Positions 1-9,464 of a stretch of 64,000 nt of DNA are shown here, in pieces. The notes below the pieces were generated by a model. The model did not search any database and had not been told where the DNA came from. It saw nothing but the letters and a program-made list of their open reading frames with translations. Location of the stretch: contig NZ_RCVQ01000007.1 in assembly GCF_016107285.1 (NCBI RefSeq), positions 124,001 to 188,000 on the forward strand. Direction: 5' to 3'. Within the stretch, counting starts at the first letter, position 1. Each line of letters opens with the position of its first letter. The translations under genes were made by a program, and so were the position numbers. Source of the DNA: Roseomonas sp. KE0001. Its GTDB lineage: Bacteria; Pseudomonadota; Alphaproteobacteria; Acetobacterales; Acetobacteraceae.

Positions 1-307
1 GCGCCCGTTCCTGCAGGGCGGCGCCGGGGGGCATGGCCAGGGCAAGGACCTCGGCCTCCAGGCCGAGCCGGCGCAGCAGGCGGACAGTCCAGTCGGCCTC
101 GACCGCGCTGCCGGGCCTCAGGCCATGATCGACGACGAGGCCCAGCACGCTGCCGCCCCGCGCCGCGGCGAAATCCCGCGCCAGCAGGGCGAGCGCCAGG
201 GAATGCGGGCCACCCGAGACGCCGGCGGCGAAGCGGGGCGCCGCGCCGAAGGGGCCCAGCGGTTCCATCAGGGCGGCGAACTCCGCCGCGTCCGGGGGCG
301 CGCGCAT
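1..307 (-). CDS. tilS: tRNA(Ile)-lysidine synthase, N-terminal part (cut by window edge)
   Basis: The first 102 codons are visible; the gene runs off the left edge. TilS uses ATP to attach lysine to C34 of tRNA-Ile(CAU), so that the anticodon reads AUA. The PP-loop near residues 30-36 reads SGGPHS, where the family signature is SGGxDS, so the usual Asp is His here. It is followed by the expected beta-strand and VVDHGLRPGS, which matches the family's conserved DHxLR segment. The ATG is 24 bases after the cpoB stop on the same strand, and tilS commonly follows tol-pal-cpoB in alphaproteobacteria. Identity rests on the PP-loop, DHGLR and gene order; the C-terminal domains cannot be seen. Confidence 0.85.
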   Translation of the reverse strand, partial: MRAPPDAAEFAALMEPLGPFGAAPRFAAGVSGGPHSLALALLARDFAAARGGSVLGLVVDHGLRPGSAVEADWTVRLLRRLGLEAEVLALAMPPGAALQERA

Positions 308-331
308 GGCGGGGGCCGCCGCCCCCGGGCC

Positions 332-1165
332 TTAGCAGCCGCCGCGGCGCCGCGCCTCGGCCGCGCGGCTGGCCAGACCGCCGGAGAGCTGGGGAAACTG
401 GCTGCGCAGATCGGCCAGCGTGGCGCAGGCCTCGCGCTTGGCGCCGAAGCCCAGGAAGGCATTGGACAGGCCGAGCAGGGCCTCCGGCGCCCGTCCCGAG
501 CGCCGGTTGCGCTGATAGGCGTCGTCATAGGCCAGCGCGGCCGACTGATACTGCTGGCGGCCCAGCAGGGCATCACCCAGGAGCAGTTGCGCGTCCTGCG
601 CGCGGGCGCTGTTGCGGCTGGCGATCACCTCGCGTGCCGCGGCCTCGGCGGCGGCGTAGTCGCGGCGGCTCAGCGCGGCCTGGCCCTCGGACAGCGCCCG
701 CTCGGGCGTGCGCGGCGCGGCGGCGGCCGGCTCGGCGGCGGGCTGCGCGGGCCGCGCCGGCGGGGCCGCGCCCTGTCGGCCGCCCCCGCCCCCCTGCTCG
801 AGTTGCTGCAGCCGGTAATCCATGTCGCCCTGCAGCTTCTCCAGCGCCTGCTGGTTGGTGCGGAGGCGGTAGTCGAGCTGGTCCGACTGCCCGCGCAGCC
901 GCCGTACCTCCTCCTCCAGGCTGTTCACACGATCGAGCAACTGGCTCAGCAACTCGTTGCCCCCGGCGGTGGCGCCGCGCGGCGCCACCGGGACCGGGGC
1001 GGCATAGCCCCCGCCGCCGCCACGCCGAAGGGCCTCCATCTCCTGGCGCAGCTGCAGGATCTGGTTCTGCAGAGCGATGCCCTCCCGGCTCTCCATCTGC
1101 GCCAGCGCCGGGGCGGCGCCCAGCATCGGCAGCAGCGGCGCGAGGAGGAGGAGCTTGCGGAGCAT
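332..1165 (-). CDS. cpoB: Cell division coordinator CpoB (YbgF), periplasmic TPR protein
   Basis: Periplasmic protein that in E. coli links peptidoglycan synthesis to Tol-Pal constriction of the outer membrane. 277 residues. A Sec signal peptide (MLRKLLLLAPLLPMLGAAPALAQ) is followed by a coiled-coil segment rich in Gln, Glu and Arg (residues about 25-125), a Gly/Pro/Ala-rich linker, and C-terminal tetratricopeptide repeats (about 160-277) containing LLLGDALLGRQQYQSAALAY. The start at 1165 places the signal peptide at the N-terminus, with AAGG about 10 bases upstream; longer in-frame starts would add a non-hydrophobic leader. It is the last tol-pal gene before tilS, the usual order. Confidence 0.92.
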   Translation of the reverse strand: MLRKLLLLAPLLPMLGAAPALAQMESREGIALQNQILQLRQEMEALRRGGGGGYAAPVPVAPRGATAGGNELLSQLLDRVNSLEEEVRRLRGQSDQLDYRLRTNQQALEKLQGDMDYRLQQLEQGGGGGRQGAAPPARPAQPAAEPAAAAPRTPERALSEGQAALSRRDYAAAEAAAREVIASRNSARAQDAQLLLGDALLGRQQYQSAALAYDDAYQRNRRSGRAPEALLGLSNAFLGFGAKREACATLADLRSQFPQLSGGLASRAAEARRRGGC

Positions 1166-1328
1166 GGCGCGGATCCTTTCCGGGAAGCGGGCGGGCCCAG
1201 AGAGACGAGGCAGGGAGGCAAAACCAGGCGGCGGAGCGCGGACATGAAGACGGCGGCAACCGCGCTCGCGGATGCCGCCGCTTGTCTCAACCCAGCCGCC
1301 CCGCGTCAACGCGGGGCGTGACGGGCCC

Positions 1329-1832
1329 TCAGCGCACCACCGTGACGGCGCGGCGGTTCTGCGCCCAGGCATCGGCCGAGGAGCCCAGCGCCGCCGGGCG
1401 GTCCTTGCCGTAGGAGATGGTGCTGACGCGGCCACCGGCGACACCCTGGGCCACCAGCACGTCCCGCGCCGCATTGGCGCGGCGCTGGCCGAGAGCCAGG
1501 TTGTATTCGCGGGTGCCGCGCTCGTCGGCATGGCCCTCGACCGTCACCTGCGCCTGCGGATACTGCGCCAGCCAGGCGGCCTGCCGCTCCAGCGTCGGCC
1601 GCTGATCGGCGCCGACCGAGCTGCTGTCGGTGGCGAAGAAGACGCGGTCGCCGACATTGGCCACCAGATCCTCCTGGCTGCCGGGGCGGATCGCGCCGCT
1701 CATGCCGGCACCGGCGCCGAGGCCGCCGGCCCCCGCGCCGGCGCCCGTGGCGGCGCCGGAGGTGTCCTCACTGGCGCAGGCCGCCAGCAGCGCGACGGCG
1801 GCCAGGGCACCCAGAAGCTTGGTCTGCATCAT
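1329..1832 (-). CDS. pal: Peptidoglycan-associated lipoprotein Pal
   Basis: Outer-membrane lipoprotein that binds peptidoglycan and TolB as part of the Tol-Pal envelope constriction system. 167 residues. The signal peptide ends in the lipobox LAAC (Cys about residue 19), followed by a Gly/Ala-rich flexible tether and an OmpA-like C-terminal domain. That domain carries the peptidoglycan-binding signature (VTVEGHADERGTREYN, then LGQRRANA), with the conserved Asp and Arg that contact diaminopimelate. The first two codons are both Met, so the start could be one codon later. Unlike tolQRAB, it is separated from tolB by a 226-base gap and so may have its own promoter. Confidence 0.95.
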   Translation of the reverse strand: MMQTKLLGALAAVALLAACASEDTSGAATGAGAGAGGLGAGAGMSGAIRPGSQEDLVANVGDRVFFATDSSSVGADQRPTLERQAAWLAQYPQAQVTVEGHADERGTREYNLALGQRRANAARDVLVAQGVAGGRVSTISYGKDRPAALGSSADAWAQNRRAVTVVR

Positions 1833-2013
1833 TTCGATTCCCGTGTCAGATCGAATTACAGCCGCGGTTACGCCGGGATTGGGGCGCGTTCAAGGCAGAC
1901 AATCCGTCCCTGCGTGAATAGTTGCCCATTTTCTTGCGAGGAGTGGAGGCGCGCCCCTCTCCTGGCCCTTTCTTCTGCCATCGGGCCGGACAGACAAGTC
2001 CTCGTCGCCAATC

Positions 2014-2031
2014 TGTAAGTCCTTACTTACA
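2014..2031. promoter_or_regulatory. Perfect palindrome TGTAAGTCCTTACTTACA upstream of pal
   Basis: A 7-base inverted repeat (TGTAAGT / ACTTACA) around a 4-base spacer lies between the tolB stop and the pal start. It is unusually AT-rich for this genome. It could be an operator for a dimeric regulator or a small RNA hairpin. No U-run follows the hairpin on the minus strand, so a classical terminator is less likely. The protein that might bind it is not identifiable from the sequence. Confidence 0.35.
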
Positions 2032-2058
2032 ATCAAGGGCGTCCGGCCCGGCCCCGCC

Positions 2059-3438
2059 TCAGGAGGAGAGCAGCGGCGACCAGCTCGGATCGGTCGCGTC
2101 CGTCGGCGTGATGACCTGGCGCTCGTTGAAGCCGGAGATGTCGATCATGGCGAGCCGGGCCGCGTAGCCGCCGCCCCGCGTGTCGCGCGCCTGGCTCTCG
2201 CGGTAGAAGGCCAGCACGCGGCCATTCGGCGCGAAGGTCGGGCCCTCCATGCTCCAGCCCTCGGACAGGATGCGCTCGCCCGAGCCGTCGGGGCGCATCA
2301 CGCCGATGCCGAAGCGGCCGCCGGAGATGCGGGTGAAGGCGATCAGATCCCCCCGCGGCGACCAGACGGGCGTGGCGTAACGGCCATTGCCGAAGGAGAT
2401 GCGCCGGACGCCGCCGCCGTTGGCATCCATGACATAGAGCTGCTGGTCACCGCCGCGGTCGGAGTTGAACACGATCTGCGTGCCGTCCGGCGAGAAACTC
2501 GGCGAGACGTCGAGCCCGCCGCCGGAGGTCAGCTGCCGCTCGCGGCGGGAGGCGAGGTCGACCACGAAGATATTGGCATCGCCCCCGCGCGCCGAGGAGA
2601 GCACCACGCTGCGCCCGTCCGGGCTGAAGCGGGGCGAGAGCGTCATGCCCTGGAAGTTGCCCAGCACCTCCTGCCGGCCGCTGTTCAGGTCGAAGAGGTA
2701 CACGCGCGGCTGGTTGTTGGCATAGGACATGAAGGCGATCTGTCGCGCGTTCGGATGGAAGCGCGGGGTCAGCACCTGGAAGCTGCCATCGGTCAGGAAG
2801 CGGTTGTTCTCGCCGTCCTGGTCCATGATGGCCAGGCGCCGGGTGCGGCGATCGCGCGGACCGGTCTCGGCGACATAGACGATGCGGGTGTCGAAATAGC
2901 CCTTCTCGCCCAGCATCCGCTCATAGATCACGTCCGAGATGACATGCGCGATCTGCCGCCAGTTGTTGGCCGCCGCGGTGTAGGCGGTGCCCTGCAGCTG
3001 CTGCTCGGAGCCGACCTCCCAGAGACGGAACTCGATGCGCGCGCGGTCCCCCTGCGGCTCGGCCCGGCCGGTGACCAGCGCCTGCGCGCCGATGACCCGC
3101 CAGTCCTGGAAGCGCGGCCCGGCAGCCGCGGCCTCGCCCGACTGGATGTAGGCGCCACGGTCGAGCGGCCGGAACAGGCCGGAATTGCGCAGGTTGTTGG
3201 TGATCACCTGGATGATGTTGCGCCCGAGCTGCTGCGCCTGCGGCGAGGAGCCGGCGAAGTCGGGCAGCGCGATCGGGATCGGATCGGTGCGGGCGCGGGT
3301 GATGTCGATGGTCTGGCCGGCCGCCGAGACGCCGCCGGGCGCCGGCGCCTGGGCCCGCACCAGGGAGGGCGCGGCCAGCAGGCCGGCTCCGCCCATCAGG
3401 GCGAGGCGGCGGGAGAAGAGAATGTTCTGCTGGGTCAT
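2059..3438 (-). CDS. tolB: Tol-Pal system beta-propeller protein TolB
   Basis: Periplasmic protein that shuttles between Pal and TolA. 459 residues. An N-terminal signal is followed by an alpha/beta domain (residues about 40-175, starting [18 protein letters not shown]) and a six-bladed beta-propeller of WD40-like TolB repeats. Examples are [33 protein letters not shown] and [16 protein letters not shown]. The signal contains SRRLAL, which resembles a twin-arginine export motif. The ATG at 3438 overlaps the tolA stop (ATGA), implying translational coupling, and upstream in-frame codons run through tolA and are not used. Confidence 0.95.
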   Translation of the reverse strand: MTQQNILFSRRLALMGGAGLLAAPSLVRAQAPAPGGVSAAGQTIDITRARTDPIPIALPDFAGSSPQAQQLGRNIIQVITNNLRNSGLFRPLDRGAYIQSGEAAAAGPRFQDWRVIGAQALVTGRAEPQGDRARIEFRLWEVGSEQQLQGTAYTAAANNWRQIAHVISDVIYERMLGEKGYFDTRIVYVAETGPRDRRTRRLAIMDQDGENNRFLTDGSFQVLTPRFHPNARQIAFMSYANNQPRVYLFDLNSGRQEVLGNFQGMTLSPRFSPDGRSVVLSSARGGDANIFVVDLASRRERQLTSGGGLDVSPSFSPDGTQIVFNSDRGGDQQLYVMDANGGGVRRISFGNGRYATPVWSPRGDLIAFTRISGGRFGIGVMRPDGSGERILSEGWSMEGPTFAPNGRVLAFYRESQARDTRGGGYAARLAMIDISGFNERQVITPTDATDPSWSPLLSS

Positions 3439-4577
3439 CGGACGAGTCCCCTCGGGCTGAAGCGGAAGACCGTGTTGTTGAGTGACAGGATCTTCTCGCG
3501 GGGTAGAGGCAAAGGGCTGCACTTCGGATCGAGCAACGCGCGGCGCGCGCTTTCGTACACGGCGCGCACGCGCGGGTCGCCCGGCGTGCCGCCGGCCGGG
3601 CGCACATTGCGGATGGTCCCGCCCTGGTCGATGTCCACCCGCACCTCGACCGTGATCTGGTCGATCCCCATCATGCCGCCATCGACCGACCAGCATTCGC
3701 TGATCTTGTCGGCGACGCCCTGGCGCTCGCCGGCGGTGAGCAGGGCCGTGCCGCTGGGCGCGCCGCCACCGGCGGCCGGGCGGCCGGCGGCCTCGGAGGG
3801 GCGGGCGCGGGGCGGCTGGTTCTGCTGCTGGCTGGCGCGCAGGCGCTCCAGCGTGCTCAGCACGGACTGGCTGCGCTCGGTGGTGTTGGGCGGTGGCGGG
3901 GTGCGGCCGGTGCCGGGCTGCTGGCTGGGCTGCTGCGCCGGGGGGGCGGCGGAGGGCCGGGTCTCCGGGCGCGGCGGCGCCGGCTGCGCGGCCTGCGGCG
4001 CGGGGGTCGGCGCGGGCGGCGCTGGCGAGGGCGGCGGCGGCATCGGCAGGGGCGGAGACGGTGCCGCGGCCTGCTGCTGCGGCGGCGCCACCTCGCCCTG
4101 CGGCGCCGGCGGCGCGGGGGCCGGGGGTGGCGGCGCCGGCAGCGCCTGCGGCTGCGGCGCGGGCGGGGTCGGCGTGGGCACGGGCGGCATCGGGCGCGGC
4201 GCGGCGGCCGGCGGCGTCGGGCTTGGCGGCGTCGGCGCGGGTGGCGTGGGCGCCGGCGGCGCGGGGGTGGGGGCCGGTGCCGGGGGCGGGGGCGGCGGGG
4301 GCGGCGGCGGGCTCGGCGGCGTCGGCCGCGCCTCGGGCGTAGCCGGCTGGTTCACCGTGGGATTGGGCTCGGGCTCCGGGGCGGGCGGCGCCGGCATCGG
4401 CAGGGGCGCGGGCGCCTGGGCGAGCTGGGGCGCATCCGGCGTCACCAGCTCGACCGGGATCGCTTCCTGCGGCGGCGGCAACTCCCGCCCGGGAAGCTGG
4501 AACAGGAGCAGCAGACCGACCAGCGCGTGCAGCGCCGCCGAGATGCCGCCCCAGAATCGCAGGCCATGCGGGGCCAT
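3435..4577 (-). CDS. tolA: TolA-like inner-membrane energy transducer with proline-rich spacer
   Basis: TolA links the TolQR proton channel in the inner membrane to TolB and Pal. 380 residues: a single N-terminal membrane anchor (about residues 8-27, [14 protein letters not shown]), then a very long low-complexity spacer of Pro, Ala, Pro-Thr and Pro-Pro runs (about 35-265), and a C-terminal domain (about 285-380) with the TonB/TolA-like pattern [20 protein letters not shown]. The spacer is proline-rich, while E. coli TolA domain II is a long Ala/Lys/Glu helix, so the periplasm-spanning part here should be an extended proline rod, as in TonB. Position between tolR and tolB decides the name. 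Confidence 0.88.
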   Translation of the reverse strand: MAPHGLRFWGGISAALHALVGLLLLFQLPGRELPPPQEAIPVELVTPDAPQLAQAPAPLPMPAPPAPEPEPNPTVNQPATPEARPTPPSPPPPPPPPPPAPAPTPAPPAPTPPAPTPPSPTPPAAAPRPMPPVPTPTPPAPQPQALPAPPPPAPAPPAPQGEVAPPQQQAAAPSPPLPMPPPPSPAPPAPTPAPQAAQPAPPRPETRPSAAPPAQQPSQQPGTGRTPPPPNTTERSQSVLSTLERLRASQQQNQPPRARPSEAAGRPAAGGGAPSGTALLTAGERQGVADKISECWSVDGGMMGIDQITVEVRVDIDQGGTIRNVRPAGGTPGDPRVRAVYESARRALLDPKCSPLPLPREKILSLNNTVFRFSPRGLVR

Positions 4578-4600
4578 GAGGAGGTCCGTCCGGTCCCGTC

Positions 4601-5122
<522 letters not shown>

Positions 5123-5126
5123 GGCG

Positions 5127-5846
5127 TCAGCCCCGCTCCTCGGCCTGGCGCGACAGGATGGCGCCGAACTCGGCCGCGAAGCCCTCCAGCCGGCTGGCAA
5201 AGCGCGCCAGGTCGGTGGTGATCTTGTTGTAGGCGAGCACCGCCGGAATGGCGGCGACCAGCCCGATGGCGGTGGCGAAGAGCGCCTCGGCGATGCCCGG
5301 CGCGACCACGGCGAGGTTGGTGTTCTGCATCCCCGCGATGGCCGAGAAGCTGTTCATGATACCCCAGACGGTGCCGAACAGGCCGATGAAGGGGGCCACC
5401 GAGCCGACCGAGGCCAGGAACACCATCCAGCGCTCCATGCGGTCCATCTCCCGCTGGATGGCGACGTTCATCGCCCGCTCGGCGCGCTGCTGCACACCGG
5501 CGAGATGGCCGGTCTCGCCCTCGGGCCGGGCGGCGCTGCGCTGCCACTCGCGCATCGCCGCGCCGAACACGGCGGCGATCGGGTGAGTCGGGCGCTCGCC
5601 CTCCTGCTGCTGCAGGGTATCGAGACTGCCACCGGACCAGAACCGGTCCTCGAAGGCATCGGCGGCACGGTTCACCCGCCGGATGGTCGTGATCTTCTCG
5701 AAGACGATCGCCCACACCCAGACGCTGGCCAGCAGCAGCCCGATCATGACCGCCTTGACCACCCAGTCCGCCTGCAGGAACAGGCTCCAGAGCGAAAGAT
5801 CGTGTGCCACCTGACCGAGGTTCGACGCGCTCACGCTGTCACCCAC
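5127..5846 (-). CDS. tolQ: Tol-Pal proton-channel protein TolQ
   Basis: MotA/TolQ/ExbB family inner-membrane protein that forms the proton channel with TolR. 239 residues, close to the family norm, with three membrane segments: about 27-50 ([20 protein letters not shown]), 140-165 ([20 protein letters not shown]) and 175-200 ([20 protein letters not shown]). The [13 protein letters not shown] and [13 protein letters not shown] motifs are diagnostic. It starts the tolQRAB set and follows ybgC by about 30 bases on the same strand, so it is probably co-transcribed from further upstream. Confidence 0.95.
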   Translation of the reverse strand: MGDSVSASNLGQVAHDLSLWSLFLQADWVVKAVMIGLLLASVWVWAIVFEKITTIRRVNRAADAFEDRFWSGGSLDTLQQQEGERPTHPIAAVFGAAMREWQRSAARPEGETGHLAGVQQRAERAMNVAIQREMDRMERWMVFLASVGSVAPFIGLFGTVWGIMNSFSAIAGMQNTNLAVVAPGIAEALFATAIGLVAAIPAVLAYNKITTDLARFASRLEGFAAEFGAILSRQAEERG

Positions 5847-5876
5847 GGCAATCTCCTTCTATCGCCTCCGGCCGCT

Positions 5877-6329
5877 TCAGGCCGGGGCAGGTCCATCGTC
5901 CAGCGCCGCGCGGAAGGCGCCGCGCCAGGGCTCGGGGACGGCCACCGGGCGCATCCCCTCGGCGCGCACGCAGACCAGCCCCACCCGCAACGCCGCCTTC
6001 ACCCCGCCCGCCTCGTCCAGCACCCGCTGTTCCAGATCGACGGAAGCGCCGCCGAAGCGGAGAATCCGGGTTTCCACAACCAGGGGTTCGTCCAGCCGGG
6101 CGGGGGCCACATACTCCACTTCCATGCGCCGCACCACGAGCAACGAAGCGTGACGTTGAATCATAAGTTGATGCGGCAAGTTTATGGCACGCAACGATTC
6201 CGTCCGCCCGCGTTCTGCCCAACGCAGATATGTCGCGTGGTAGGCGATGCCGCCGGCATCCGTGTCCTCGAAATAGACCCGGACCGGAAAGCGGTGCGGC
6301 CAGACCGCAGCAGGGGGCGCCTCTGCCAT
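5877..6329 (-). CDS. ybgC: Acyl-CoA thioesterase YbgC (tol-pal associated)
   Basis: Hot-dog-fold thioesterase of the YbgC/4-hydroxybenzoyl-CoA thioesterase family, usually encoded next to tolQ. 150 residues. The family signature YFEDTDAGGIAYHATYLRW lies at about residues 19-37; the second Asp (DTDAGG) is the catalytic carboxylate and the following His and Tyr are conserved. The ATG overlaps the ruvB stop as TGATG, so translation is probably coupled to ruvB. The physiological substrate is uncertain; family members hydrolyse short or long acyl-CoAs or act on acyl carrier protein in phospholipid metabolism. Confidence 0.93.
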   Translation of the reverse strand: MAEAPPAAVWPHRFPVRVYFEDTDAGGIAYHATYLRWAERGRTESLRAINLPHQLMIQRHASLLVVRRMEVEYVAPARLDEPLVVETRILRFGGASVDLEQRVLDEAGGVKAALRVGLVCVRAEGMRPVAVPEPWRGAFRAALDDGPAPA

Positions 6330-7369
6330 CAGAGGTTGTCCCGCAGGAGGTCGGTCTGGGTGCCCGCCGGCGGCGCCATGCCCAGATGCCGCCAGCCGGG
6401 TTCGCCCAGCACCCGCCCGCGCGGCGTCCGCAGCACGAAGCCCTCCTGGATCAGATAGGGCTCGACCACCTCCTCCAGCGTGTCGCGCCCCTCGGCCAGG
6501 GCGGCGGCCAGGGTCTCGACGCCGACCGGCCCGCCATGATGGTGCTCGGCGATGCGGCGGAGATAGCGGCGGTCCATCGAATCGAGGCCCTTCGCATCCA
6601 CCTCCAGCCGGTTCAGCGCGCCATCGGCCATGGCGCGGTCGGCGTGGTGGCCGGAGACCAGGGCGAAATCGCGCACCCGGCGCAGCAGCCGCCCGGCGAT
6701 TCGCGGCGTCCCGCGCGAGCGGTTGGCGATCTCCTCCGCCCCTTCCGCGCTCAGCTCGAAGCCGAGCTTCTGCGCCCCCCGCCGGACGATCAGCAGCAGC
6801 TCGGCCGGTGTGTAGAACTGCAGTCGGAGCGGGATGCCGAAGCGGTCGCGCAGCGGCGTCGCCAGCAGCCCGGCCCGCGTCGTGGCGCCGACCAGGGTGA
6901 AGGGCGGCAGGTCGATCCGCACGGTGCGCGCCGCCGGCCCCTCGCCGATGATCAGGTCGAGCTGGAAGTCCTCCATTGCCGGATAGAGCGTCTCCTCCAG
7001 CGCCGGCTGCAGCCGGTGGATCTCATCGACGAAGAGCACGTCGCGCGGCTGCAGGTTGGTCAGGATGGCGGCGAGGTCCCCGGCCCTCTGCAGCACCGGG
7101 CCCGAGGTGGCGCGGAAGCCCACGCCGAGCTCGCGCGCTACAATCTGCGCCAGCGTGGTCTTGCCGAGGCCCGGCGGGCCGTGCAGCAGCACATGATCCA
7201 GCGCCTCGCCCCGCGCCTTCGCCGCCTGGATGAAGACGGCGAGGTTCTCGCGCAGCGCCTTCTGGCCGGTGAAGTCGTCCAGCACCTGCGGGCGGAGGGT
7301 GGCCTCGGCGGCATCCTCCTCGCCCCGCTGCGGGTCCAGCACCCCCTCGCTCCTCGACGGGCCGCTCAT
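6329..7369 (-). CDS. ruvB: Holliday junction branch-migration ATPase RuvB
   Basis: AAA+ motor that, with RuvA, drives branch migration of Holliday junctions. 346 residues, normal length. Walker [10 protein letters not shown] is at residues 64-72, Walker [11 protein letters not shown] around 111-120, sensor 1 [20 protein letters not shown] follows, and a winged-helix C-terminal domain ends in [15 protein letters not shown]. It sits downstream of ruvC and ruvA on the same strand and overlaps ybgC. All motifs needed for ATP hydrolysis and DNA binding look intact. Confidence 0.98.
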   Translation of the reverse strand: MSGPSRSEGVLDPQRGEEDAAEATLRPQVLDDFTGQKALRENLAVFIQAAKARGEALDHVLLHGPPGLGKTTLAQIVARELGVGFRATSGPVLQRAGDLAAILTNLQPRDVLFVDEIHRLQPALEETLYPAMEDFQLDLIIGEGPAARTVRIDLPPFTLVGATTRAGLLATPLRDRFGIPLRLQFYTPAELLLIVRRGAQKLGFELSAEGAEEIANRSRGTPRIAGRLLRRVRDFALVSGHHADRAMADGALNRLEVDAKGLDSMDRRYLRRIAEHHHGGPVGVETLAAALAEGRDTLEEVVEPYLIQEGFVLRTPRGRVLGEPGWRHLGMAPPAGTQTDLLRDNL

Positions 7370-7394
7370 GACGGGCGCCCGGACGGCAGATGGA

Positions 7395-8018
7395 TCATCG
7401 CGGCGCCAACTCCTTCAGGGCCTCGCGGATCAGCGGCTCCAGCGCCGCCCCCTCGCCCAGCCGCTCGGCCACGCGGGCGACGGCGGCGCCGGCCTCGGGC
7501 CGCTTCCAGCCCAGATTGGTCAGCGCCGAGATGGCCTCGGCCACCGCCTTCTCGGCCGGCGGCAACTGCGCCGCGACGGCCACGGTGCCGGGCGAGACGC
7601 CGGGCCCGGTCGGCATCGCGCCGACCTTGTCGCGCAGCTCCGCCACCAGCCGCGCGGCGAGCTTGGCGCCCACCCCCGGCGCCCGGCTGAGCGCCCCGCG
7701 GTCGCCCGCCATCAGCGCCCGCGCCATGTCAGCCGGGGAGAGCGTCGAGAGCAGGGCCAGCGCCACCTTGGGGCCGACCCCCTGGATGGCGGTCAGCAGG
7801 CGGAACCAGTCGCGCTCCGCCGCCTCGGCAAAGCCGTAGAGGATAATGGCATCCTCCCGCACCACCGTCTCCACCAGCAGGGCGCCGGTGCCCGGGGGCT
7901 GCGGCAGGGCGGCCAGCGTGCGGGCCGAGCAGGCGACGAGATAGCCGACGCCGTTGACATCGAAGATGCAGCCACCCTCGAAGGGCGTGTCCAGCCTGCC
8001 GGTCAGCTTGCCGATCAT
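7395..8018 (-). CDS. ruvA: Holliday junction DNA-binding protein RuvA
   Basis: Tetrameric junction-binding protein that loads RuvB. 207 residues. It opens with the family start MIGKLTGRL. An OB-fold domain occupies residues 1-65, tandem helix-hairpin-helix motifs follow ([18 protein letters not shown] and [19 protein letters not shown]), and the C-terminal RuvB-interacting domain is [16 protein letters not shown]. The ATG at 8018 overlaps the ruvC stop in an ATGA junction; longer in-frame versions would run back through ruvC and lack the canonical MIGKL start. Confidence 0.97.
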   Translation of the reverse strand: MIGKLTGRLDTPFEGGCIFDVNGVGYLVACSARTLAALPQPPGTGALLVETVVREDAIILYGFAEAAERDWFRLLTAIQGVGPKVALALLSTLSPADMARALMAGDRGALSRAPGVGAKLAARLVAELRDKVGAMPTGPGVSPGTVAVAAQLPPAEKAVAEAISALTNLGWKRPEAGAAVARVAERLGEGAALEPLIREALKELAPR

Positions 8019-8530
8019 GCCGGCACATAGCCCTTCGCCAGCGCCAGCCGGCTGGCGCGGTGGTGCGCGTGGCAGATGGCGACGGCCAGCGCATCGGCGG
8101 CATCGGCCCGCCGCAGCGTGGCGCCGGGCAGCAGGCGGCGCACCATGGCCGAGACCTGCACCTTGTCGGCATGGCCGGTGCCGACCACGGCGCGCTTCAC
8201 CTCCATCGCCTGGTACTCGGCGACCGGCAGGCCGGCCAGGGCGGGCGCCAGCAACACCACGCCGCGCGCCTGGCCGAGCTTCAGCGCCGCACCCGGGTTC
8301 TTGTTGACATAGGTGTGCTCCACCGCCGCCTCCTCCGGGCACCAGTGTTCCATCAGCGCGTTGAGCGCGCGGTGGATCTGGCAGAGCCGCTCCGCGAGGG
8401 ACAGCGCCGTGTCGGTCGAGATCACGCCATCCGACAGATGGCGCAGCCGGCTGCCATGGCTCTCCACCACGCCCCAGCCGGTGTGCTGGAGGCCGGGATC
8501 GAGGCCGAGCAGGCGGATGGCGCCCCCCAT
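8015..8530 (-). CDS. ruvC: Crossover junction endodeoxyribonuclease RuvC
   Basis: Dimeric nuclease that resolves Holliday junctions. 171 residues, typical. The RNase H-like acidic residues are visible: Asp11 in LGLDPGLQHTGWGV, Glu in AAVEHTYVNKNP, and the C-terminal acidic cluster in RRADAADALAVAICHAHH. The ATG at 8530 was chosen because the protein then begins with the usual short leader before LLGLDPG. It overlaps ruvA by four bases (ATGA) and follows yebC by 8 bases, so it belongs to the yebC-ruvCAB operon. Confidence 0.96.
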   Translation of the reverse strand: MGGAIRLLGLDPGLQHTGWGVVESHGSRLRHLSDGVISTDTALSLAERLCQIHRALNALMEHWCPEEAAVEHTYVNKNPGAALKLGQARGVVLLAPALAGLPVAEYQAMEVKRAVVGTGHADKVQVSAMVRRLLPGATLRRADAADALAVAICHAHHRASRLALAKGYVPA

Positions 8531-8538
8531 GCCCCGCG

Positions 8539-9288
8539 TCAGGCCGAGAGCTTCTGCAGCACGGCGTCGGGCACCTCGAAATTCGCCGTCACCGTCTGCA
8601 CGTCGTCGTGCTCGTCGAGCACGTCGATCAGCTTCAGCACCGAGCGCGCCTTCTCCTCGTCCAGCTCGACCGTGACATTGGGCCGCCATTCCAGCTTGGC
8701 GCTCTCGGCCGGGCCGAACTTCTCCTCCAGCGCGTCGCGCACGGCGAAGAGATCCTCGATGGCGGTCAGGACCTCGTGCCCCTCCTCGCCGCTGGCGACA
8801 TCCGCCGCGCCGGCCTCGATGGCGGCCTCGAGCATCGCCTCCGCATCGGCCGCCTCGGCCGGGTAGCGCACCACGCCGTTGCGCTCGAACTGAAAGGAGA
8901 CCGAGCCGGTCTCGCCCAGCGCGCCGCCATACTTGGAGAAGGCGGAGCGGATGTCGGAGGCGGTGCGGTTGCGGTTGTCGGTCAGCGTCTCGACGATGAC
9001 GGCGACGCCGGCCGGGCCGTAGCCCTCGTAGCGCACCTCGACGTAATCCTCGCCCCCCGCCGCGCCCGTGGCCTTCTTGATGGCGCGGTCGATGGTGTCC
9101 TTGGTCATGTTCGCCACCCGCGCCGCCTGCACGGCCGAGCGCAGGCGCGGATTGGCCGCGGGGTCCGGCAGGCCCTGGCGGGCGCTGACCGTGATCTCGC
9201 GGATCAGCTTGGCGAAGACGCGGGCGCGCTTGGCGTCCTGCGCGCCCTTGCGGTGCATGATGTTCTTGAACTGGGAATGGCCGGCCAC
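8539..9288 (-). CDS. yebC: YebC/TACO1 family protein
   Basis: Member of the YebC/PmpR/TACO1 family, described variously as DNA-binding regulators or as translation factors easing ribosome stalling at proline stretches. 249 residues. It starts with the invariant [21 protein letters not shown] and contains [21 protein letters not shown], the second hallmark block. It is the first gene of the minus-strand operon yebC-ruvC-ruvA-ruvB-ybgC-tolQRAB. A promoter presumably lies in the 176-base gap that separates it from the divergent cytochrome b561 gene. Confidence 0.95.
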   Translation of the reverse strand: MAGHSQFKNIMHRKGAQDAKRARVFAKLIREITVSARQGLPDPAANPRLRSAVQAARVANMTKDTIDRAIKKATGAAGGEDYVEVRYEGYGPAGVAVIVETLTDNRNRTASDIRSAFSKYGGALGETGSVSFQFERNGVVRYPAEAADAEAMLEAAIEAGAADVASGEEGHEVLTAIEDLFAVRDALEEKFGPAESAKLEWRPNVTVELDEEKARSVLKLIDVLDEHDDVQTVTANFEVPDAVLQKLSA

Positions 9289-9464
9289 GCGATGCTACTC
9301 CGGGATTCTCGGGATGTTCCGGGCTTTGCGCGGAGCTATACCGCCGCCCGGCGCGGGATGCGAGGGGGCGCGGCCCGCCCCCCCCACCCGCGGCGGCCAC
9401 GCCTCCCCTTGATGGACAACGGGTGAACCGCACCTTACTGCAGTGCAATATCCAGGAGGCCTGC

